A stretch of DNA of 34,329 nucleotides, from positions 1 to 34,329 of the forward strand of contig JAISEB010000232.1 of assembly GCA_031264395.1 (NCBI GenBank), given 5' to 3'. This document shows positions 1 through 7,714 of the stretch, in pieces (position 1 is the first letter of the stretch; each line of letters starts with the position of its first letter). The notes under the pieces were generated by a model that was not told the DNA's origin, ran no database searches, and was given only the letters and a program-made list of their open reading frames with translations. This DNA comes from Treponema sp. Lineage in GTDB: Bacteria; Spirochaetota; Spirochaetia; Treponematales; Breznakiellaceae. The position numbers were made by a program, and so were the translations under genes.

Positions 1-245
1 CCGGTTCGCCAACATCAGGCGGCGCTTCGGCGGACGGCGCGGAAAGAGGGGGAACCTCGGAAACAATGGGAGCCGTGGGCGCGGAAACAGCGGGAGCCTC
101 AGGCGGCAGTGTACCGGGAACGTCCTGTTCGCCAACATCCGGCAGCGCTTCAACGGACGGCGCGGTAAGAGGGGGAGCCTCGGCAACAGTGGGAGCCGTG
201 GGCGTGGAAACAGCGGGAGCCTCGGGCGCGGAAACAGCGGGAACC
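1..245 (-). repeat. 123-bp tandem repeat encoding a Pro/Ala-rich tail
   Basis: The block beginning ttcgccaacatc at 5 recurs at 128, a period of 123 bp or 41 codons, so the frame is kept. The two copies differ at scattered positions. The encoded unit contains PPEAPAVS, TAPIVSE and APPDVGE. At least two copies are seen, and the array may continue beyond the left edge. Confidence 0.75.
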
Positions 246-2638
246 GGAGGAGGCGAACCGGAACCGGCGGCTTCCGGGGGTTCTTCGGGGTCGTCGTCAC
301 GGCGGCCTGAAACCGCGGGGGGGACAAGGGCGGCAAGCGCCGGAACTTCGGGAACCGGATCGGGGGCGGCGTCTTCCTCCAGAACCGGGGAAGGCACGAT
401 TATAACCGGAAGATCCACAAGCGGCGCAAAGGCTTCCCCGGGGCTTTCGCCGTCAGATTCGGCGGGCGCGGAGGGGACTACGATGGATACATAAAGGCCC
501 TGCACATCCGCGTCCGCAGCGGGCTCGCTCACGGGAGAAGGGTCCCTGCCGGGAAAACTCCACAGCGTCGTGTCCAGGCGATCCGCCAGAGAATAGGCCC
601 GCCCGCGGGTTTCAAAAAAAGAGGCCAGGTAACCGTATTCACGGGCCAAACCCGGATCACGGCGGCGGAGTTCGGCGTACCAGGAATCGGAAGAGGCAAA
701 ATCATTCAGTTCATAACAGGAACGGGCCATCCCCAAAATGGCGATGCTGTTATCGGGGGCCTGTTCCAGCGCCCGCCCGAAATACCCGAGGCTCTCGGGA
801 AAACGCCGTTCCAGAAAGGCCACATTGCCCAGATTGACCCAGCCATGCAGGTAATCACGCCGGGCGGCGGCAATAAACTGCTCCCGCGCCCTGGCCGTCA
901 TGCCGTACCGTCCGTAGAGTATCCCCAGGCTGTTGCGTACTTCCGGGTCTTCCCCGAGGGCAAGCCGGTTTTCAAGAGAACGGACCTGCGGACGGATCTC
1001 GTATTCAATCCAGGCGTTCATCGAAGAGTCAAAAGCCAGGGACGCCGCGTCCTCACCGGGAAGAACAAAGCGCGACGCCGCGCCGGGAACACTGACGGGG
1101 GGGTAGATCTTCCAGGATTGAGACATGGGATAAAGCCTCGCCTGACCCCGGGCCGCCGAATCGCGCCATTCCTTGGCGCCTATACGCCAGGCCCGGAAAA
1201 ATCCCTCACGGGGAATGGTAATCTCAAGCGGAACCCAGGCTTTCCCCTCATGGTAGACCAGTTCGTCCGGGGCGTAAAAATCCCGCCGGGCTTCTTCTTC
1301 GGTCAAACCCGAATCAAAGGCCATGTAGATATGGCCGGGAATGGTGATAAAGGCGGTCTCTACACCGGCGGCCTCAAGCAGGGAACAAAAAAGTATGGAC
1401 AGATCGTCGCAGTCGCCCCCGCGGTACATCAGGGTCTGGAAAGGATAGTTAAGGCTGTCAAGGCTGGTCGAAGCCGCGGAAAGTTCCACATAGGATGACG
1501 AAGGATCGACGACATAATTGATGCCGTAGACGGCGAGGGTTTCAAAGAGGCCAAGCGCGTACTGAATATTCCGGTTGATGCCCGGCCGCAGGCGGCCCTG
1601 TACCAGCGAAGACACATAGCGGGAAAACCACTGAACCGAGGGGTCCCGGGCCGACACAAAGGAAGCGGCCCGCCTGTCGTCATCCCAGGACATGGCGTTC
1701 CTGTGGTAGACGGGAATATCCATGGGAATTTCCACCCGTTTCGCGGAACCCAGGCTCCGGTATTCGACAATTATTTTCGCGTTTGCGGTAATGTTCTCGA
1801 TAAGCTGAAGCACCGAATCGTTAAAAAAGGCGGTCACCGGTATGTCGGCGGATTCTCCCTTTTTCAAGAGGCGGACGGACCCGCAGAGTTTGGGCTGGTT
1901 CATGTACTGCTCAAGATAGAAGGAGACGTTCACCATGGTAATGTCGGTGGGTTCGTTGTTGGTAACCCGCACCGACGCGAAGGGATTCTCGTTGTACCAG
2001 GCGTATGAAACGGGAAAAACCATTTTTTGATCCGACTTTTCAGCCTTGATCCGGGTTTTCCCCGCTATCATTTCCGAAAGATTCAGGGAAACGCCCACCC
2101 CCACGGTTACATTGTTGAGAAAGGGTGAAGGATTATACGCGTACTGTTTCCAGGCCCCGAAGGCCATAAGCGCCACGGAAGGGACAAGATGCCAGGCGGC
2201 GCTTAACCTTCCGCCGAAGGAAATCCCGGAAATGGAATTCTCGTTCCAGCTTGCCGAATAAAGCCCGCCTGTTACATCCAGCTTCAGGCTGAAACGATCC
2301 ACGGGCCTGTAGGCAAACACCGGGCCGGCGGAGGCGTCAAGAAGCATGACGGATGATCCTGTCCCCCGTACCGGCGCGCTGACCAGTTCCCCGCCAATAG
2401 ACGCGCCGAAAAACGGAAAGAAGCGCCAGTCCAGGGCCGCCGATATGTCGGGCCCCGGGGTAAAATTCCCGTTCTTGAGGGGAATATAGGCGCCCGGATA
2501 CAGGCGGAATTTGATCTCCTGCTCGGAGAACGACTTTGAGGGAAGGGCCAGGGCAAGAAAAGCGGCAAGAAATACCGGGGAAAGGATAGAAGGCCTGAAA
2601 CCCCGGCGGGCCCCCTTCTTCCGTTTCCTTGCAATCAC
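1..2638 (-). CDS. Exported transglutaminase-like/TPR protein with Pro-rich repeat tail (partial, 3' end outside window)
   Basis: The reading frame is open from a GTG at 2638 to the left edge (879 codons, no stop). The GTG lies 3 nt after the stop of the upstream paralog and has a GGAG Shine-Dalgarno. Residues 1-38 form a Lys/Arg-rich signal peptide with a hydrophobic core. About 40-205 is aromatic and beta-rich, like a small outer-membrane barrel or OmpA-like region. About 205-330 resembles an Ig/CARDB-type fold. About 345-490 is a transglutaminase-like core with Cys410 (GGDCDD), His436 (PGHIY) and an acidic residue in VPLE as a plausible triad. TPR-like repeats (LGNVAF, ALEQAPDN) cover about 560-650. 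From about 720 the chain becomes Pro/Ala/Glu-rich with a 41-residue tandem repeat. Colinear with the next gene upstream. Substrate and role are unknown; location in the envelope is inferred from the signal peptide. Confidence 0.8.
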   Translation of the reverse strand, partial: MIARKRKKGARRGFRPSILSPVFLAAFLALALPSKSFSEQEIKFRLYPGAYIPLKNGNFTPGPDISAALDWRFFPFFGASIGGELVSAPVRGTGSSVMLLDASAGPVFAYRPVDRFSLKLDVTGGLYSASWNENSISGISFGGRLSAAWHLVPSVALMAFGAWKQYAYNPSPFLNNVTVGVGVSLNLSEMIAGKTRIKAEKSDQKMVFPVSYAWYNENPFASVRVTNNEPTDITMVNVSFYLEQYMNQPKLCGSVRLLKKGESADIPVTAFFNDSVLQLIENITANAKIIVEYRSLGSAKRVEIPMDIPVYHRNAMSWDDDRRAASFVSARDPSVQWFSRYVSSLVQGRLRPGINRNIQYALGLFETLAVYGINYVVDPSSSYVELSAASTSLDSLNYPFQTLMYRGGDCDDLSILFCSLLEAAGVETAFITIPGHIYMAFDSGLTEEEARRDFYAPDELVYHEGKAWVPLEITIPREGFFRAWRIGAKEWRDSAARGQARLYPMSQSWKIYPPVSVPGAASRFVLPGEDAASLAFDSSMNAWIEYEIRPQVRSLENRLALGEDPEVRNSLGILYGRYGMTARAREQFIAAARRDYLHGWVNLGNVAFLERRFPESLGYFGRALEQAPDNSIAILGMARSCYELNDFASSDSWYAELRRRDPGLAREYGYLASFFETRGRAYSLADRLDTTLWSFPGRDPSPVSEPAADADVQGLYVSIVVPSAPAESDGESPGEAFAPLVDLPVIIVPSPVLEEDAAPDPVPEVPALAALVPPAVSGRRDDDPEEPPEAAGSGSPPPVPAVSAPEAPAVSTPTAPTVAEAPPLTAPSVEALPDVGEQDVPGTLPPEAPAVSAPTAPIVSEVPPLSAPSAEAPPDVGEP

Positions 2639-2641
2639 CGC

Positions 2642-4588
2642 CTACTCCGGCCGGTTAAGGGCTATCCGGTTAAGCCCGCTCACGGCGATCCTGTTACCGG
2701 GATCGGCCGTCAGCGCCATGCCGAACCAGTTTTCGGCGGCGGTAAAATCGTTTTCCATCACGGCAAGATTCCCCAGATTCGCCATCGCCGCGACCGAACC
2801 CATTGCCGCGGATCGCCGGTATTCGGCCTTCGCCTCGCCGTACATGCCGGAGCGGACATAAAGAAGACCCAGCCGGTTATACCGGTCCACCGAACCGCCG
2901 TAAACGCGAATATCATCAAGGGCGGCCTGGATCTTCGGTCCCATTTCAGAGGCGATGTACCGCACCATGCTTGTCTCGGCAAGGCTCACCACATTGGCTT
3001 CAAGCGGCTTGTCAATCTGGGCCTCCTGGGTATTCAGGACCGCCGGAGGATACCTCTGCCATGCGTCGGCGAGAACAACCAGATTCAGATTGGAACCGGC
3101 CGCAAGCACGGCGTTTATTTCCCGCGCCGCCGTATACCAGTTGTTGAAAAAACCGTCCCGGAAGGCGCTGAACGCCACGGGCATCCAGACTTCCCCGTCC
3201 TTGACAAGGAGGTTCTCCATTCCCCCAAAGAAATTTTGGGCCGTCTCTTCGTCAATATCAAGGGAAAACGCCACGGCAAAATCGCCTTCAAGGGGGATAA
3301 GCGCGGTCTTGATCCCCGCCGCTTCAAGGCAGGCGGCATAGAGGAGCCCCACGTCGTCCACATCGCCCGAGCGGTAGGCCAGGGTTTGAAAGGGAAACTG
3401 GATATAATCTATACGTGAAGGGGAAAGGTACACTTCCGAGAAGGGAGTGCCGGCGTCGGGGGCGCAGATGATATTCCCCGCCCGCAGCCCCTCATAGAGG
3501 AACACGGCAAACTGCATGTTCCGGTTAAGGGCGGTCCTCAGGTGATTACGGGAAAATCCGACGATATACTTTGAAAAATCCAGCACCTCAGGCGCGGTTG
3601 GGGATACGAAAACGGCCAGCGCCGAAGGATCGCTCCAGCGGAAACTGTTCCGGTTATAGACCTCCACAAGGGCGGCGCTGTTCACCGTCCGCGTCGATCC
3701 CAACAGTTCGTACTGTATGATCACTTCCCCCGGAATCCTGCCGTCCTCGGAAAAGTTGAGAATTGACCGTGAAAAATCGGCGTACAGGGGAACCTCCGCC
3801 GTCCGGTGTTTTCCAAGGCGGGAGACGGTTCCGCATAACATTCCCGAGGAAGTGTAGTTTCCGGCCCTGAAACTGACGGTAATATTGCGTATTTCCGCCG
3901 ACTCGTCGTTGGTTATATGCAGCACGCCTATCTGGTTCTGCCGGTAAAGCCCCGAAAATACGGGAAACACCGGTTCGCTTTGCCGCAGGGCAACCTGTAA
4001 CCCGTTCCCCTTGCTCCCGGTTTCAAAGGATATTTGAACCGTAAGCCCCACATAAATGCCTTCGTAGACAGGCTCGCCCGGTTTGTAGGCGTACTGCCTG
4101 AATCCTCCCCCGGCCGAAAGGGTAAACAGGGGGGAAAAACGGAACCCCGCCTCGCCGCCGGCGCGCCAATAGGCGTTCGAATAAGTTACACGGCCGCCCT
4201 GCCCGTCAAAAGCGGCCTGATAAAAGCCGAAACTCCCGCCGGCGCGCAGATTGAGCTGGGACAAAGGATAATAGAACAGGCTGAGCCCTATACCCCCCGA
4301 CAAAAAATTCGGGCTTCCTTCCGCCTTGTTGAGGGAACTGATGCCGAAACCAAATTCCGGGCCGACCGAATAGCCGAGATCCAGAGGATTGCGGAGGATG
4401 CTGGATATATCCACGTCAAAAACGGCGTCCGCGCCGCCCCCAATACCAAAAAGCTCCGTGCTTTTTGACGAAGGGAAACTCATATACGGCTTGGCCCTGA
4501 CGCTGAAATCAACGGCAAAAAGACAGAAAGCGCCTTTTACAAGCAAGAAAATTACTGGAAAAACCCTGCTATAGAGCGGCGCCCTCAT
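2642..4588 (-). CDS. Exported transglutaminase-like/TPR paralog lacking the catalytic Cys and His
   Basis: 648 residues from ATG 4588. An in-frame TTG at 4594 has the better spaced AAGGG and is an alternative start. Longer versions of the frame run into the tRNA-Phe gene and are rejected. The N-terminus (MRAPLYSRVFPVIFLL) is a signal peptide or anchor. About 30-215 is a beta-rich barrel-like region, about 215-340 an Ig/CARDB-like region, about 350-500 a transglutaminase-like fold and about 580-648 TPR repeats. It aligns colinearly with the downstream neighbour: residue 410 is Val (SGDVDD) where the neighbour has Cys, residue 436 is Asp (EGDFA) where the neighbour has His, and the neighbour's VPLE reads MPVA. 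It is therefore probably a non-catalytic paralog with a structural or binding role. It has no Pro-rich tail. There is no promoter-like gap between the two genes. Confidence 0.8.
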   Translation of the reverse strand: MRAPLYSRVFPVIFLLVKGAFCLFAVDFSVRAKPYMSFPSSKSTELFGIGGGADAVFDVDISSILRNPLDLGYSVGPEFGFGISSLNKAEGSPNFLSGGIGLSLFYYPLSQLNLRAGGSFGFYQAAFDGQGGRVTYSNAYWRAGGEAGFRFSPLFTLSAGGGFRQYAYKPGEPVYEGIYVGLTVQISFETGSKGNGLQVALRQSEPVFPVFSGLYRQNQIGVLHITNDESAEIRNITVSFRAGNYTSSGMLCGTVSRLGKHRTAEVPLYADFSRSILNFSEDGRIPGEVIIQYELLGSTRTVNSAALVEVYNRNSFRWSDPSALAVFVSPTAPEVLDFSKYIVGFSRNHLRTALNRNMQFAVFLYEGLRAGNIICAPDAGTPFSEVYLSPSRIDYIQFPFQTLAYRSGDVDDVGLLYAACLEAAGIKTALIPLEGDFAVAFSLDIDEETAQNFFGGMENLLVKDGEVWMPVAFSAFRDGFFNNWYTAAREINAVLAAGSNLNLVVLADAWQRYPPAVLNTQEAQIDKPLEANVVSLAETSMVRYIASEMGPKIQAALDDIRVYGGSVDRYNRLGLLYVRSGMYGEAKAEYRRSAAMGSVAAMANLGNLAVMENDFTAAENWFGMALTADPGNRIAVSGLNRIALNRPE

Positions 4589-4608
4589 TATCAAGTTTTT
4601 ACCCTTTT

Positions 4609-4681
4609 TGCCGCCAAAGAGAATCGAACTCTTGACACAAGGATTTTCAGTCCTTTGCTCTACCAACTGAGCTACAGCGGC
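4609..4681 (-). tRNA. tRNA-Phe (anticodon GAA)
   Basis: A 73-nt cloverleaf can be drawn by hand. The acceptor GCCGCTG pairs with TGGCGGC (including G-T wobbles), the D arm is GCTC/GAGC, the anticodon stem is AAGGA/TCCTT around CTGAAAA with GAA at positions 34-36, and the T arm is AAGAG/CTCTT around TTCGATT, with A73 at the end. CCA is not encoded. The 3' end is only 20 nt from the next start codon. Confidence 0.97.
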
Positions 4682-4731
4682 AAACTTTCCGCATAACGCA
4701 CAGACGCGTAACGCGGCGTGAAACCACTATA

Positions 4732-4761
4732 AAAATACTGTATTCGGCAGAAGATTGTCAA
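4732..4761 (-). promoter_or_regulatory. Sigma70-type promoter of tRNA-Phe
   Basis: Minus-strand TTGACA (4756-4761) is a perfect -35. It is separated by 18 bp from TATTTT (4732-4737), a 4/6 match to the -10. The expected start near 4725 leaves about 44 nt of leader before the tRNA. No other promoter is evident before the two downstream protein genes. Confidence 0.7.
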
Positions 4762-4766
4762 TCCTC

Positions 4767-4785
4767 CCCAAAAGATGTTTTTGGG
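4767..4785 (-). terminator. Hairpin after the last gene of the motility cluster (weak terminator candidate)
   Basis: A perfect 7-bp stem, CCCAAAA/TTTTGGG, with a 5-nt loop lies 30 nt past the stop of the last motility gene and just upstream of the tRNA promoter. The stem is AT-rich and no T-run follows it, so termination activity is doubtful. Confidence 0.3.
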
Positions 4786-4815
4786 AAAAGATCCCGCATG
4801 AGGCGGTTCCGTGTT

Positions 4816-5436
4816 TTACGCGTCAAACCCGTTGCCCCCGGCGGTACGGTAAACGGTGATGGCAAGATCGACTTCCGAGACGCTGACGCCAAGGCGCGCG
4901 GCGATGAGTTCGGAGGAAAATCCCGCCCCGGCAAGTTCAGCGGCCTTTTTTCCTATTGACGGGCCTGAGGAAGGCTGTTCCGGCGCGGGGGCCGGGGAGA
5001 CGGCTTCAGGGGCCTTTGGAAGGGCGCTTTCCGACCGGACGGCGGCCTCCGGGGCGTCTTGGGCTTCCGGGCGGGCGGCGGGAACCGCGGGGGACAGGGA
5101 AGCCGCGGGGGCGGGCGTTTTTCCAAGGGCGGTGTACAGGGGGGCGGGGCGCGATGACGGATGCGTGCGGTCCAGTTCGCGGACAAAGACGGCAACGCGG
5201 CGGTCGGCGGTATCAAGAACTTCCCGCAGGGTTTTGAGCCTGTTTTCTATGAGGGTAAGATCCCGTTCCGTGGCGGCGTCTATGTCGGCAATGAGCTTCT
5301 TTGTTTCCTCAACTTCATCGCGGTATTCGCCGCTTCCCCCGCGGCCCGTCCGCCGCGCGAGGTATCCCCTGAAATAGATAAAGAAAAAGCCGCAGAGGAT
5401 AAGGCTGGCGGCGGAAAAAACAAGCGGCAGCGTCAT
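4816..5436 (-). CDS. Membrane-anchored coiled-coil protein with C-terminal HTH-like segment (SwrB-like architecture)
   Basis: 206 residues. Residues 3-24 form one transmembrane helix (LPLVFSAASLILCGFFFIYF). About 38-90 is a charged coiled coil (YRDEVEETKKLIADIDAA). About 95-160 is a Pro/Ala/Glu-rich linker. About 160-200 resembles a small helix-turn-helix (KKAAELAGAGFSSELIAARL, then VSVSEVDLAI). This anchor / coiled coil / linker / HTH order at the end of a motility operon near sigma-28 recalls SwrB (YlxL) of Bacillus, which promotes flagellar export activation. That analogy is architectural and positional; I see no clear sequence identity. It starts 3 nt after the upstream stop, so it is co-transcribed with it. 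Confidence 0.8.
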   Translation of the reverse strand: MTLPLVFSAASLILCGFFFIYFRGYLARRTGRGGSGEYRDEVEETKKLIADIDAATERDLTLIENRLKTLREVLDTADRRVAVFVRELDRTHPSSRPAPLYTALGKTPAPAASLSPAVPAARPEAQDAPEAAVRSESALPKAPEAVSPAPAPEQPSSGPSIGKKAAELAGAGFSSELIAARLGVSVSEVDLAITVYRTAGGNGFDA

Positions 5437-5439
5437 GAA

Positions 5440-5769
5440 TTATCCGGAAATGTCCACGTTTCTGCCCAGCGCCGGATCGCGGATCACCTGGCGATCCTCT
5501 TCCGTTCCGGCTTCCTCCCCGTCTTTGCCGCGTTCTTCCTTCCCCTCCTCCCCGTTTTTCTTCCGCCTGCTCCTGTCGTTTACGCGCTCCGCTTCCCCCT
5601 CGTTCTGCGCCTCGTTGACTTCCTGTATGTGCTCTTCGGTTTTTTTCTGAATCTCCGCTCCCTGAATGGCCTGCTGAATGGCAAGTCCTTCCCTCTGGGC
5701 GGCCTGGTTCTTCGCCACCTTGTCAAGCTGGGTAAAAAGAGTTTGAAGATCAATTGGCTGTATAGCCAT
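5440..5769 (-). CDS. Small charged coiled-coil protein, unknown function
   Basis: 109 residues with no signal peptide or membrane helix. The N-terminal half is amphipathic and Gln-rich (DLQTLFTQLDKVAKNQAAQ). The second half is very rich in Glu, Lys and Arg (SRRKKNGEEGKEERGKDGEE) and is probably coiled coil or disordered. The ATG overlaps the 3' end of the fapA-family gene by 20 nt, which indicates translational coupling. I do not recognise the family. Its position suggests a motility-related cytosolic partner, but nothing in the sequence shows a function. Confidence 0.75.
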   Translation of the reverse strand: MAIQPIDLQTLFTQLDKVAKNQAAQREGLAIQQAIQGAEIQKKTEEHIQEVNEAQNEGEAERVNDRSRRKKNGEEGKEERGKDGEEAGTEEDRQVIRDPALGRNVDISG

Positions 5770-7711
5770 CGGGACCCTTCTTTATGCTTTCGTCGGGCTC
5801 CTCATACTTGGTCACCCTTATCAGCCCGTTTTCAAGAATAAAGGTAACCGCGCGGTATTCGGTACGCACGTCGTCCCTGGCGTCGCGGATAAGGATCTTT
5901 ACGCCGGGATACACCTTGGACGAGGCGGAGACCTTTCCCCTGGTCTTAAGGGTGTTAAGGAATTCCTGCACCTTCTGTATGCCCTCGCCGGCCTTTTTTA
6001 TGTCGCCCATAAGGAACTGCCGCTTGTCCATGAGTTCCTTCATGTAGGCTTCCTTGTCCTCCGGCAGGGACTTCCGCTGTTTCTTGATGTTGATGAGGGT
6101 CTGCAGGTTAAGCTGCGTTTCTTCAAGCTGTTTTTCCGCCGTTTCCTTTGCCGCGGTGAGCTTTTCAAGCTCCTCTTTGCTTTTGGGATCAAAGCCTACC
6201 TCAAAGATCGTTTCGGTGCCGCTCGTGGCGCTGCCGAGAACCTTCGCGTTGATCTCCTCGGAGGCGCGCAGGCGTCCGCCGACTATGTGGGCCTTTTTAC
6301 CCTGGCAGATGATCCGTTTGAAGGCGTCAACCTGGGAATTGATGATGCCGTCCGAGACCACAACCATGTTCCCCGCCTCAACGACGGCATTCTCGATAAA
6401 GCGCGCCCAGATGGACCTTCCCGCGCGGACAAGGCCCCCGCTCTTTCCGGTGATCCCCTGATGAACGATGATGTCCCCTTCGGCGTCAAGCACGGCCTTT
6501 TCCACGGTACCGTTCACTTCGATGTTACCGGCGGCCTTGACCGAAAAACCGTCTTCCACGTTCCCGGTAATGATGACCGTGCCAAGAAATATGATGTTTC
6601 CCGTTTTCAGGTTTACGTCCCCCTGAACGGTGTACACGGGTTCGACGTTTATCTTGCCGCCCACCACCACAACCTGGCCGTTAATGTCCGCGATGATGGT
6701 GACCCCGTCTTCGCCGACATGCACGTTCTTCCCCACAGGCAGGTTCGTTTCCTTTCCGTTTTTGGCCGGAATAACCTTGCCGGTAACGGTCCGGCCAACC
6801 GTTCCGTTTTCGGCGGGTATCTTCTTTGCCAGCGGCTGGTTTTCCACCACGTTCTGAATGATGTTAAGTTCCTTGAAATCCACCCGGCCGTTGCTTCCTT
6901 CCCGGAGCCGGACCTTGGTCTGATCGGTTTCAAAGTTGTACTGAATGTAAGCATCCCTCCCGTCGACAGGACGGCTTCCTTCGGCGACAAGAACGGGTTC
7001 CCGGTAGACGGGCTTGTCGGCAAAATCACGGAGAAATTCCTCATTGACGCCGTACATGACCCTGTTGTTTCTAAGGAACGAAAGATAGGTTTCCACCGAA
7101 AGATCGCAGCCGCCCGTGCCGGGGGGCGTTACCCGCACGAACGCCTTCATTTCCCCTTCGGGTATCTCGACGCTTACGATGCTGTCGTTTACCGGACGAT
7201 GCTGAAAATCACCGGCCCTGAAGTACGTCCCCGCCGCTTCCCGGACCATTCTGGCAACCTGCGCCGTGTCTATGTTTTCAACGCCCCGGTCCTGCAGAGC
7301 CTGTACCGCGGCGGTGTCCGTTACCCGCCTGCCCCGGCCTTTGGGGGAAACCACCTTGAGGAAGGCGCCGTCGGCGCTGAGGTGAACAAAGGCATCCCCG
7401 TCCCTGTCCTCGATAACCGGAGCGCTTTCTTCCGCGCCGTCCCCGGACAGATCGCCCCCGCCCTTTTTTTTCCCTGTGTACAGGCGTTCGTAGGCCCGTA
7501 TTGCCCAGTCTTTTTTTCCCGTTCCCAGAAAGCCCGCGGCCCCCCGTTCGGAAATCTCGTATTCAAGCCGCCTCACGGGAACGTCAAGAAGGGTGGACGC
7601 TTCGGCGACGGCCTGTTCCAGCGTGGGCCCTCTGGCCTCGACGATGCGTACGGCGCGGTCATGATCCAACTGTTCCTTGACGATATGCTGCAGCCGGACA
7701 AAGTCTACCAT
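5750..7711 (-). CDS. FapA-family (DUF342) polymer/beta-helix protein
   Basis: 653 residues. About 15-80 resembles a Jag-N-type module (ARGPTLEQAVAEASTLLDV, then GFLGTGKKDW). The centre, about 190-500, has the repetitive Gly/Val/Asn pattern of a FapA beta-helix (TGNIIFLGTVIITGNVEDG, AAGNIEVNGTVEKA, GGRLRASEEINAKVLGS). About 505-590 is a long coiled coil (LEKLTAAKETAEKQLEET), followed by a short beta-rich tail. FapA-type proteins occur widely next to flagellar regulators in spirochaetes, vibrios and clostridia; in Vibrio vulnificus FapA is a regulatory partner of glucose-specific PTS EIIA. The role here is unproven. It begins 3 nt after sigma-28 and overlaps the following small gene. Confidence 0.88.
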   Translation of the reverse strand: MVDFVRLQHIVKEQLDHDRAVRIVEARGPTLEQAVAEASTLLDVPVRRLEYEISERGAAGFLGTGKKDWAIRAYERLYTGKKKGGGDLSGDGAEESAPVIEDRDGDAFVHLSADGAFLKVVSPKGRGRRVTDTAAVQALQDRGVENIDTAQVARMVREAAGTYFRAGDFQHRPVNDSIVSVEIPEGEMKAFVRVTPPGTGGCDLSVETYLSFLRNNRVMYGVNEEFLRDFADKPVYREPVLVAEGSRPVDGRDAYIQYNFETDQTKVRLREGSNGRVDFKELNIIQNVVENQPLAKKIPAENGTVGRTVTGKVIPAKNGKETNLPVGKNVHVGEDGVTIIADINGQVVVVGGKINVEPVYTVQGDVNLKTGNIIFLGTVIITGNVEDGFSVKAAGNIEVNGTVEKAVLDAEGDIIVHQGITGKSGGLVRAGRSIWARFIENAVVEAGNMVVVSDGIINSQVDAFKRIICQGKKAHIVGGRLRASEEINAKVLGSATSGTETIFEVGFDPKSKEELEKLTAAKETAEKQLEETQLNLQTLINIKKQRKSLPEDKEAYMKELMDKRQFLMGDIKKAGEGIQKVQEFLNTLKTRGKVSASSKVYPGVKILIRDARDDVRTEYRAVTFILENGLIRVTKYEEPDESIKKGPDGYTAN

Positions 7712-7714
7712 GGC

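Noticed and set aside
1..245. CRISPR-like array
   Set aside because: The repeats are contiguous, in frame and protein-coding, with no spacers.
2284..2634. Minus-strand frame of 116 codons from TTG 2634
   Set aside because: It is out of frame with the signal peptide, transglutaminase and TPR sequence that runs from GTG 2638 to the left edge.
4589..4666. N-terminal extension of the non-catalytic paralog by 26 residues
   Set aside because: The extension is read through the 3' half of the tRNA-Phe gene. The signal peptide begins at ATG 4588 (or TTG 4594).
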